Assembly (NCBI GenBank): GCA_949358305.1
Contig: OX442316.1
Coordinates: 13,144,001-13,208,000 of the forward strand
Length of the DNA: 64,000 nt
Source of the DNA: Strigamia acuminata
Lineage: Eukaryota; Arthropoda; Chilopoda; Geophilomorpha; Linotaeniidae
Direction of reading: 5' to 3'
Shown: piece by piece, positions 47,104 to 59,100 of the stretch
Layout: the number at the start of each line of letters is the position of its first letter
Position numbering within the stretch: position 1 is the stretch's first letter
Notes under the pieces: generated by a model
The model's input: only the letters and a program-made list of their open reading frames with translations
Databases searched by the model: none
What the model was told of the DNA's origin: nothing
Position numbers and translations under genes: made by a program

Positions 47104-50100
47104 GTGAGTTGATGCGATCTTAAACGTGTTATATTTTAAGTTAAATTTTTGATGTTGGTTTTAAAAGAAAACAAATTGGGTTTACCAGATAGAGTAAATG
47201 TGCAAACTTTTCCATTTACGTAGATGCCAAGGATAAACCAGGTTATGTGGCATGGTGCATCCATTTGCGGTTACTTTGATCAGATTGGTGTTGTATTAAT
47301 TTGATCTTATCACATTCCCAGAGTTCAGAGCTCTAAGTTTGATTTAATTTAATTTATAATTAAGTTTATTTTAATGGAAACATGGCAGATTGAGTTTATA
47401 CTCGTTTCTGTGTATATTGTTACCACAGGATTATTTTTACTTGGTTTATCTACTTAGTGGTAAATGGCCAAGGTTTAATTGATGTCGGTTTAAAACTTTT
47501 TTTGGGCTTTTTTTTATCCATTAATTTTGCAAGTGTTTTTGTTTTTCTGTGGAAAGAGTCAAGGTGTGGTGGATGTTTTCGATTTAATTTTTTATTAGGT
47601 ATGTCTTGGGATATAAAGGTAGATAAAAATATGGGTTTTGAGACTGGATACAAATTCCAAGATGGAGAACTGCACTAGTAAAGTGGTAATGGAAATCCTT
47701 TCAAATCATTGAAGTAAAAGTAACGTAAACAGGGGTGTACCATTGTATTTACGGCTTTATTTTAAGAGATAGATTTCTGATATTTGGCAGTTATATGGCT
47801 ATTTGGTGGGGGAATAACTTGCATGCACTTGAGAAATTTTCTATGTAAAAACAAAGCTTCCCTTTGCGTATTATTGAATAGAAATGGAGGTAAAGTTTAA
47901 TCAAATGTGCTGATTGATATTTGATCGCAAAAATAGAGATTTCCTTCGACGGGTAATAATTTATTTCATATCGAAAACGATTCTTAAAAAAAATTCGTTT
48001 TGTTTTCGTTTTTCTCCTCAGTCTGTCAGTTTTTTGCCTGGTGATAAAATTTGAATAGAAGCAATGTTCCTCGAAATGTAATATGAGTTCCAAATGTAAA
48101 GTATTTTTTGTTGAAAGTTTTATTTAATATCTAAGCAGATATTTGCTACAAAATAAAAGTGATTTAATTTGCAAGACCTATAAATAACTACATTAAAAAT
48201 AGACATTTTTATTGGAGGTTGTAAGTTGTTAAAACTGGCGTTTAAAGGAACTTGGGAAGTGGGAGGAATTGGAGGTGACGCCATGTTTGGTCACCAGAAG
48301 GTCATTTCGGTGACCCACTATGTAAATAGATTGAGTCAATTGTTTATGCAGAGGGACGGGAATAATATTAACATATTTCCTGTTTAAATAATAAAAATCA
48401 CTGTTTTAAGATAACTCACGTGTGCATGTGCCTTTGTTTTGCAATCTGGACAAATCAGTTAAAACTAAGGACCATCCGACTTTCAAAAATATTTATTCGG
48501 TTATCCAACATGGTTGGAGTTGTTAAATACAACATTAGTGAGGTTGATTGGAGATTTTCAAATCACTAATGACAAGAGATCCATCATTCGCACGAAATTG
48601 GTAATTTAAGATGGTTGCCGCAGTAAAAACTTGTGTGAGAAAAGAATTACACGATTATTTTCAATCGAATAAACGGATGAGGAAAGTGGGAAAAGTTAAA
48701 AAACGAAAGGAAAAAAAGAAATCCAAAGAATAATAGCAGTGGGAATCGGGAAACCAATTTTCCTCTTCCTTTGTCAATTCCCTCAAGGAGTAAGAACAGG
48801 AAAGATTCATCTTTTCTTTTGCTATGAGACGAAAAACTGTTGACAACTGGAGCAAAGATAACAAGACGTTAAGAGAAAAGTTGAGTTCAAAAATGTAAAG
48901 ACAAAAACTTGTTATTTTTTATAACTGATTAAAGCAATTTGCACGGCTGAGATTTAAGACTTAATTCGCAAGTCGCAGAAAAGAAATTAAATTCAAACTG
49001 CTCATTGCTTTTTGTTATGTGCTCATGAACACAATTGCTATAAATAACTCTTGTACACTCTTGTACACCATTATATCTCTCATTTTTGTAGAAATTCAAT
49101 ATTTGGTATTAGTACGTGAACACGGAAAAGGACGTGCAGTCCTGAGCACTGTATCAATATTTCAGGTGGAGACTAAAGTTTTTCGCCCTTTTATACGGTT
49201 TATTAAATGAAGTAAATCGAATAATTGTGTATGAAAGTACACTAGCTGCATTCAAAAAGTCTAGAACAACTTTCTGGGACCCGTCCTATGTCCGAGTTAC
49301 AGAGCTTCTAATGTAACCATTTAATGAAGAAAGTCATCTTCTGATCCCAGTGTCTTCCAGAAAGAAATGCGGCTTTCTACATCTGATCACCAGAGTAAAA
49401 TCAAGTTTTAATCGATCTAATTATCTTTAAAATAATAAATTCTTGTGGTGTTTGGTTTCTTGCTTTAGGATCAGTATTTGAAACTCGATACTTGTGACTT
49501 TTGAGTGGTCGCTTTAGGATGTGTCTAGATCTTCCTGATATATGATAGTTGCATTTTTATTTTATTTTATTTTTGAAATATTTCGAGGGTATTTTTGTTA
49601 TGTGATCACATAATTTATTGTGATTGGTTTTGTGAAGGAGGGAAAATTATTCCGCTGCAAGTAATTTTTTTTTTTTAAATTATGAACTTGAAAAATATCC
49701 TGCAGCATGATGCATAATATTCTGCATGGATTTGAAGTTTGAAACTTAATGAGGGTTTGGAGAATTTTGAGAAGAAAATCGGGTTTTGCTGCAGAATAAG
49801 CAGAAAGAGGCAGGGATTTGAATATTTTTAAATAAAAGTAATATTTGTAAGATTTTAATCCACATTTTGTATTCAATTTGGCACCAATATTCTCTAGTAA
49901 GCAATGAAAAGAGGTACTTGTGATTTGATTGCTGTAGGAAAATGTGTTCCTTTTATTGCCAAACTTACGTTCTTTGCATGCTAATCTGCACCCATGAAAA
50001 GACTCGCATGCAACGAGAGATTTCTCTTCACTTCCAGGATTCGGTACGCACTTTGTTTTCCATCCGAATATATTTCTTCTGAGGACATATTTTTTTTTAT

Positions 50101-53100
50101 AATATATGTAAACCAAGTTTCTAGTCTAAATATTTATTTAAATTAACCATTTAGTCATCAAAACGAACCCAATTGAAAAGGAAAACAAAATATTCCTCAA
50201 ATAACCACATTGTATGACTAATTATCTGCTAAGTTTGTGTACTTTTAATTACATAAGCAGTTTTTTTTGTTTTATATACCGTGATGAAGGGAGAAATCCG
50301 TCTTTCCGTTAATGTGTTTGCCTCTTAATGAACCATTTTGCTGATCGCTTCCCGTGATTAGACACAAATGGGTCGTATATAAAATTTTCTACACAAATGG
50401 GGTAATACTGGAGATTTAGGATAAGATCTCCTCGAAATGACGAGAAACGGTAATGCGAATTGCAAAATTTTGATTAAGAACATTTGTCAGTTATGTTAAT
50501 GACATTGGTATCGCCATAACCGTTGAAAAAAATGAATTTTAAGCGTAATCCATTTCGGATTTGTGTGCGTTTCTTTTTTAAATGCAGAATCTCGTATAAA
50601 TCTACACATGTGAAGCGGTTGCTAGGAGACCCTTGGTGTGCGCCTTTGATTTCCCAAAGGCTGCGTTTGATGTGACGTTTTCCCAGGCTGCTGCTGTTCT
50701 TGTAGGGCACCTCGTATGCATTTGCCTTGGGTCCCTACCGCTCATTATGGGACTTGTTCTGTGAAGAGCACGTAACAGCTTGGTGGAAATGAGAAGTTGT
50801 CAGTCTCCTGATTTGTTCAACGTGTGCAGATGTTAAGTTAAGTTGGAACTTGTAGTTTGATTGAGAGGAAGTGACTCAAGTTTTTAAAGGGCGACAGGTG
50901 ACTGTAATGATAGTTATCGTTCTTAATAGCAGGGGAATTGGCTATAAAATGGTCTTGAACTAGGGATCAGACGACCATTAAAAATAAGTGGGTGGGGGAA
51001 CGATTTACTATTTTTTTTTGGAAATATCGCACCTTTTTTGACACATGCAGTCATTATTATATCGCCAGAATGTCCAAACAGAACTTCAAATATTAAAATA
51101 TACAATTGGAAAGGGGTTATTGCCCATTAGAGGACCAAGAACACCTGTAATTGATTATGAGAATAAAGAGCTTTCTGATCAATGTGCTTACAATAGAGTT
51201 GCCTCAAAAATCTTAATTCTAACTATACATATATAAAAAATCTGGGTTTGTATGTACATGTTCAAATAAATATTTCATAGGCGATCTCACACAATCACAA
51301 ACACACTTTTTTAATATACTGTATAGTTAGGATTAACATGTTGTTTAAAATTCAGACAGGATTACTGGACTTTCGCTGTAATGCGTTGCAAAGCAACGGG
51401 CACCCAGCTTAGTTTATACAAATTTGATTGATAGTTAATCAGTTGAAATTACGATTTAAAGTGATCACTCGAAACAAAACCTCAAGATTAGCAATATTAA
51501 GACATGGTAACCATGGTGGATGGCTTAGGCGTAAAGCTGAACGCCTGTCTCCAAATCAGGTTCGAACACAATAAAAAAAAATAGAGTATAAAAACAAACG
51601 TAATGAGTATGGCCATTTTTCTCTTTTTCTAACACTGTCATTCCATGTCAACTTGCCTTCTTTCATATCGAATCGAGACGGAACTCTGAAGAATGTTGCT
51701 CCACCAGCCATGGAATTCAGATTTTAATAAATGGTCATGTTTTTCATGTACAAATGCCCCTGCCAATCCATTTTCTCCGGAATTTAAATGCTTTAAATTT
51801 AAATTTAAAAATAAAACAAAAGATTTAATATTACAAACATTTTTGGTTTTTTTTCTTCCAATTTTCTCTTGAGCCAGTTCAACTTTTATAATTAGATTGG
51901 AGACATTTATTCAAATAGAAAGAATACTGTGCAAATTAAATCGGGTTATTTTCTCTCTTATTAGAATTAGAATTTTTTAGGAAAAGATACTTTATTGGGT
52001 CAGTGGTTTATCTCTTATTTTTTTAAAAAAAAAAAAATATATTGATTTACGATTTTACGCATAAAAATGGGCTGTGCATACAATTTTTAATTGGATGAGC
52101 GAGCAACTAATTCTTTTGTTATGGCAAGTTATTATTTTACCATGTTTTCCTTCATTGTTTTGTGAGAAGTTGCCTCACTGCGCAGCTGATAGTATTGAAA
52201 TTAAAGTGTTTGTGCAGTTGTGACATGTGTTGTTGTTTTTTTTTATTGTCGAGTTGTGGTCTGTGAAAGATGACTATGCGGAAGAATTTTTGGTTTGTTG
52301 TTCCATTAATGAGATTTTTAAGGGTGACTCCGAGACTAGAAGTTGCAATTATATTTATCAGACTCTTTTTGTGTTGTTCAGAAGAAGAAAAACGTTTTAG
52401 CAGAGTGCTAAAATAAATAAATAACAATCAATAAAACTTGGGTTTTAGTTGAGTCAGTCTTGGTAGCTATAAGTTTGTTACGTTTTATTTGCCTCTAAAA
52501 AAAACCACCGTTGCAAAGTGTGTTATAAAAAACAAAGTAACGAGGCAACAAAGTACTTTCATTACACACTCGCTTTCCGTTAATGCCAGAAATGGTTTGC
52601 ATTATTCTTGTTTTTAAATTTAGACGTTTGCATTATTGCAATTGTTGGTAGGTATTGCATGAGATAAAAATTTTCATTGGTCAGAAAACTATTTAAGGCT
52701 TTAGTTTATTAGCTGTTAACACTTCTGCACTGTAGTTTTGTTACTGTAATTGAATAGCAACGCAAAGGGATTCCTCATTGAAAATGCAAAAGACAATACA
52801 ATCAAAAATCTATTTATTTATTTTTATTTTAGTTTTGACTATTGATCCAGACATGTCAGCACAATTTGCTACAAATTCACTTATCAATTTCAGCTAGTGA
52901 AGTGTGAAATAAACAGTCATTTTGGCCAGGCACAACAAGAATGGCACAACACACTCTTGGTTGGTTAAATTAAGGAAGGAACGTGCCCATGGCTGCAGTC
53001 TGCGCCTGGAATTTTGATGCCAAATTAAAACTGCACATTCCTTACTTTCTGCGCAAACATTTACCATACCAGACATAAATGACTTATTTCCAGTGGCAGA

Positions 53101-56100
53101 TTTGGTCTCTTATGCAGCTCCCTTCCCCAATTGAACGCATCATTTAGGTATTTCAATTATTTTCGTTATCGACAAAATTATCGAACTGCATACTTGCACA
53201 ACACACTTTGAATCTGCAGTTGGAATTTGCAATAAAAGAGGATAAGTCATGTAGCTACGAATAGATAAAACTTCGATCAAATAAACTTTTAAAGGGAAAC
53301 TGCAACAAAAAAATCACTACTTTAATTTAATGGATTTACTGATGTTTTTTTTTTTGGATCTTGGTGATAAATTGCGACTCCATTTTATTGTAATCAATTC
53401 TTATTATTATAAAAAATAATGTTGGCAGATTTCAGCATTAGCCGACTTGTTACTCTTATATTTGTCTATTTCTACCTAATTGTATTCAAGACATGGATTG
53501 ATATGATTATCGGAAGATGAATAAACTGAATAACAGTCATCTGGGAACGTAATCAGTTTCCGATGAGCGGTTATCAATAGAATTATTGGCATACCTGTTT
53601 ACTAGAACGAAACGCTTATTAAATTCATGGCAAACTCTCTGAGGGAACGTCAATTACTTCAGAGCAGCTGTAGAAAGAGGATCCGCATTCTTGTAAGGCG
53701 TCAGAAAGAAGAAAAAGCGGAAGAGCGCCGAGATTAGTCGTGTATGAGAAGGCTATTCAACCTTCTACGAGTCCATTGGATTCATATCTTACACCTTTGC
53801 TTTGCTGATGAAAAAGCAAACGGGAGATTCTGGTAAAAAGGCATTTTAAGTCTTGACATTTTCTCTCTTTCTCTCTGAAAATCTCTGGAGGAAATTTTCT
53901 TATCTTTCCGGATAAACATGCTGCTGCTTGAAGTCAAGGAGACATGTTTAACAGATGGCAGATGTGTGGATCACTAACCGAGAAGAGATAAGAATGATTT
54001 GCATAAGTTACTGTAAGAAAGTCATGGGCCTCTCGCATTCTCTCTCTCTCTATACCAGTAAGTGAAACTTCACTTCGACTTTATGGGCAATTTTAATGTT
54101 ACAAGCCAAAATGTCATCCCATTTGCAAAGTATTCGAGGAATAAACGAACATGATGGTTGGGAAATGTCCTTGGGATAATATTGCTTCTGGGAAAACTTG
54201 TTGTAAGGAAAATAACACTTGGGGACCAATTATGCAATAAAAAATTAAATAGATGACGAACATCTTGCGTCAAAGGAAATTTGCTCTTGAGACAAATGCT
54301 CGCTAGGGAAAATGGATTTTTGTACTTTTTTTTCCTAGGAATAAAAACGTATAGGTTGAAAGTGTTTAGGATTGTTAATGTGTGTATTAATATTAATATT
54401 GAATACCGTATTATCTCCTCGCTTTAAGCGGCATGCCGCTTTAGCGCGGGTTTGACCAGACAGACAGACGCCTCACGATTAATATAATGATATAATGAAC
54501 CCGAAAAATCGATTCGTTATAACTAGAATTAAATTTTTTTTAACATGGTGTTCTTTGGCCAGCTAACCAAACCAGCCATTTTTAGGTATTTGTTGTATCG
54601 ATAATTCGTTATATCGCGATTCGTTATAAAGAGTTTTGACTCTATTTGTAGAATGTACTGTACTGGTGGCATTTCTTCAGGTGATGTGTCTTCTGTCTTT
54701 ATTGCTGCATTGAGGGTGTCAAGGGTGTCATGCCAGTACCTTCATGTAACGTCGTCTAATATTGAATTGAAGAATTACTGTATGTTCGTCTCATAATTTA
54801 TGAATCAGCGTTATTAAATGTTAATCTCCTTTCTCCTATTAAACTGCACAATAAAAATCACTAATGATCTTTTAAATCTCTTTTTTTTTTTCTCGTTATT
54901 TCGAAGATTGTTTTAAAAAGAAACAAGAAGATGTTTAATAATTTCCTTAGCTGGTTATTGCCAGCTGCGTATTTTTCTGCCGACATGTGTGAAAGGACAA
55001 CCGCGTCTTTCCACACAGGGAAAAATGGCGGTTATTCGTGCTTCTTGCATGTCACACCTGCATGCAATGTTTAAGTCAACATTGGGCAGAAGTGTTCGTA
55101 AGTGTGATGGAGAACCTGAATAAAGGTAATTTCATTGCACCCATCTTGTGTCATCCATTTATTCATGCTGTGGTGCCACCTTTCCTGGTCAAACTTCAAA
55201 TTCCGCCCAATGCATCTTTAAAGTCGCGGTAGAAATGTTAACAGCAACGCATTGACCACATGTGAAGACGCAATTAAAATTAAAGAGATGCATACACAGT
55301 TTTATCCTTGGACTTTTGGTAAGTTTGGATGTGTCTCACACTTCCTCCTCCACTTCAAATGTTAGTGGAAGTGGAATTTCTTATAAATAAATTTTCGCCG
55401 TGCTATTATTTGTCCAAGATAACCCGGTAAAGATATTCCAGGAGGCCAAATTCGTTCCGGTTAGCTGCTCGTGAATTTCAGAAGTGGTCAAGAGAAGATA
55501 AACCGAGCAGCTTAATGAGATACAGGGCTTAGAGGCAAACGACACTTTAATGCGATACTCAGCCAAGTTACCAACGGTTTGATATTTGAACGGCAATTTC
55601 ATGGAATATGTGGTGGAGCTTTTGTGTCGTAGGGGTTACCAATCATCGGTGGCAAGGGCAATTACGGGATACGGTAGTGTAAGCGGTGCAAGGTTTTACC
55701 TTGGTTCGCTTTAAGCCTTGATCTTGCGTTTAAAGCTGAGATGGGATTTGATTTGACTCTCGCAACTGCACACGAGCGATAAAATTAATGTATGAGACAA
55801 GGAGGAGTTTCTTGGACTAAATTAGCTGCTGGAATGATGTCTGGCTCAAGGAAAAACATAAACAAAATCTTCAAAAGTTAATTTGATTAATTTTATTTTT
55901 TTTAATAAATAAATTAAATTTGAAGTTTTTGAAGTTTTTTAATTTTTTTTTTTAAAAATGAATACGGATTATGTTTGAAATCAATATTTAATGAATTCAG
56001 AGGAGTTTTCGTCTCAACTCCTCAAGCTCTGCTGACGACATCTCGGATGAGAGAAATTTAGCTCGTCTCAGCGGAGTCACTTTCAATTCAAAACGGTGTT

Positions 56101-59100
56101 CTGTATTTCCACATTTGCGCACGCAGCTACTTATGTTAAACATTTTCAGGTTATGTAGACACTTTTCGCTTTTTTATATTTTTAAAAATCTTTTAGTGGC
56201 ACCCTTGTGTCCCGACATCAGTAGATAAACATTCCCTCCTTCCCTTTAAGATTAAGAATACGTTATTATAATAAAAAATAAAAAAACAAACAACAATCTC
56301 CGGAGACAAATAATAATCGTAGAGAAGAGGAAAGTGACCGAGCGCAATGTTGGTTGCTCGTAGCAACAAGCAAGATTAGTTGATTGCTTCCATCACACGG
56401 AGATAGTGCGAGGGCAGGTGTGAACTTTCCATTTATCCTCATCTTTTGCCGACCCGACGCCCCCCTTATAACTAGAAATCTCTGGTGCACCATGAGGACC
56501 CCTCCCATTCCTCGCACGGGAAGGAGAACGAGATTTACAATTGTATATCTGGGGCGCTAAAGGGGTGTGCTATCATCCATGAGATGCTAAAACGCGCCGT
56601 ATACTTGGGCGTGTGCCTTGTTTCTAGTCAAGTGGGCGTGAAGTGCACTTCTTATGTGTCTATACATCATGTTAAAAGCTCAAGTGTCCCATGGCTCTTG
56701 CCCCAATAGTTGATGGTGTTCCCTAGACTCCAATCCGAGGGTTGATGGACGGATACAAGTCACTCTTGTGAACCTCAGTGCGTCCATTCTTCTTATCTTG
56801 CAAGCCACGCCCTGGGTTGCATTATTATCGCAATCTAGTACCATATCTCTTGATTAATGACTGCTTTGGTATGGTGCAGGTATCGCTGACCTTTTTCAAT
56901 TGGTATTATGTTTGAACTGGCACTCACGTCACTTTTCTCGGTTTTTATTATATTTTTTTTGGGTTTTTTTTTTTCACTCGTTGGTGAATAATTAGGTCGT
57001 TACCATAAAAGACTAATGGTTCTGCCAAGTTTGTTCGATGGAGAGGCTGCTCCAAGATTGGTGAGGGTACTCGGAAAAGACGTAAAAAATTTGATTTTAA
57101 TTGCGTAGGGTTAGATTGAAGAAAGAAGTATCCATTAAGAGTGCGTGTGTGTGGGAAGGGAGGGAAAAGTGGAATTTTTAATATCGGAAATGATGCACCC
57201 GATCAAAAATTCAATCAAGAGTTTTGATTAGTAAAATATGAAACTCCTTCGTTTTTCTAATTTGTGCTTTTTGATGAAGGAGGTCTTTGAAGATTCTCGG
57301 TTTATGATTTATTGTTAATAGAAAAATATTTTTTTTTCTTTCTTTTGTGTAATTTCCAATTTTTTTTTTTTTGAAATGGGTTTAAGACATTGGCAGCAAA
57401 TTTCGCAAATGAGCTTTTACCGTTTGATGTTGGAGAAGAGAAATTATTTCTGCTGAACAGATTGGAATTGGATTTAATTTTTTTTAATTTTATTTGTAAT
57501 TTTTAAGATTCCATATAATTTATTTCGAATATTTTTCTTTTAGTTGCCAAACAGTATTACGAATTGCAAGTATACGACGAATTTGTGATCGTTGAGAACA
57601 CTGGTGTCCTTCGCTGTCACATCCCCAGCTTTGTAGAGGATTATGTGAGCGTTGCCTCATGGGTCCGTGAAGACGGCCTCGTACACGGACGGAACAACAA
57701 TGGTGAGTGAAGTGAAAAAAAAATATTTATTCCTGAAGGCTTTTCGCCTCTTTTGTGAACTGTCTGAAAAAATAGAAGAAAATAATTGATAAAAAATAAA
57801 AATTTATAACCCATCGTTTCAAAAGCCAGACAGTTTAGTTGTTTTTTATTTATATCTTGTAAAAACAAAAATATTTTATTTAGGTGGTCGATTTTTCCTC
57901 ACTGCCAACGGCGACTTGTACGTAGCCAACGTCGTGTCCAGTGACATGAACAAAACCTATAGGTGTAAAACGCTTCATCGACTGACAGGTGAAATAAGAA
58001 TGAGCAGCCCAGGACGGATAATCGTGACAGGTAAAAATTGTGACGACCAAAACGACTGAATTTAATATCTGAAATTGACCAAAACGACTGAATTTAATAT
58101 CTGAAATTGACCAAAACGACTAAATTCAATATCTAAATTGAATAAAATGTTTAAATGTTTAAATTGACGGAATCAATTGAATTCAATATATAAATTGTGA
58201 GGGAAATTCTCTTGTAATAAATGAAAGGAAGGAGAAATTTCTTTATAATTAAATTTTAGTGTAATTTAAGTATTTTTTTTTCTCAATTGTGAAAAGAGGT
58301 GACTAAGAGTATTTCTTTTCAATTCCTGGCTCAGTGGGAGATGGGGTCATCCTCTTGATAACAAGTTTCCTTCCTATTTCTCAGTTTTCTTTGTGCCAGT
58401 TCAGCAGTGCGGAGCTGCGGTTTGGCCGATCATCTTAAGCGAACTCTCTAGAGAAATGCGGGAGGCTGCGCATGAGTGGTTAAATATTCCATCGTGTTTC
58501 TTACGGGATAGATTTTGAAGCACCTTGGGTTAAATATGAGTCAACAGAAAGAATGATTCCAATATGTTTATACCTAGTTTCTGTTTTATTTTCACTGCAT
58601 TGCAGTGCAGTTAGAATGCAAATTCGAGAATTTGGTACGCACGCATGCATTCTACTCTTCAAATTATATTGCAAAGTTGATTTTATAATTTCCTATTTGC
58701 GGTCTGTGTGAATTTGACATTAAGTATATTTCACATTTTATTTAGAGTCGTGCATTCATATATTGCCGAAATACGTGCTCGGATTAAATATTTGTTGCAC
58801 ACATATATCAGATATTTGCGCATTTCGGATTTGATTACAAATTTAATTTATTTTTCTTTACTTTTATACGTGTGAATTGATTGCCACCTCGGTTAAATCA
58901 TTGTTGATGATAAAAGCAATCTTTCCTAGTGTGCACACAAATTTGGAAAAAGACATTTACTTCAATCAAGCTTATAGCAATCTGTTTGTCAATCTTGTAG
59001 TGTTGAGTTGACTCAAGAGTTGACGTCGGTTGCATGCTAAGTTGAAATCGGGCGTTCCTTTGACGAAGGACGTGACACTGGAGATTACCTGATGAGTCTG

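Larger units (their letters stand above)
47104..57543 (+). other. Intron of 10.4 kb between Ig1 and Ig2 exons
   Basis: GTGAGT...TTCTTTTAG intron. In insect Dscam1 the equivalent place holds the exon 4 array of alternative Ig2 halves. I looked for further copies of the Ig2 half-exon (pattern YYE...C.IPSF...W) and saw none. It contains a Helitron-like element (51,211-51,413), a tRNA-derived SINE-like fragment (51,515-51,580) and a Tigger-like MITE (54,488-54,650). The minus-strand open frame at 49,598-50,116 (172 codons) shows no domain and is regarded as chance. Confidence 0.8.

Noticed and set aside
46794-47123. Ig1 open frame extended past the donor (109 codons)
   Set aside because: The residues after VNVRG come from reading through GTGAGT into the intron; the true exon ends at 47103.
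49598-50116. 172-codon minus-strand open frame with several cysteines
   Set aside because: Lies within the Dscam-like intron, has no signal peptide, no recognisable domain and a low-complexity composition; the cysteine pattern fits no family I can name.
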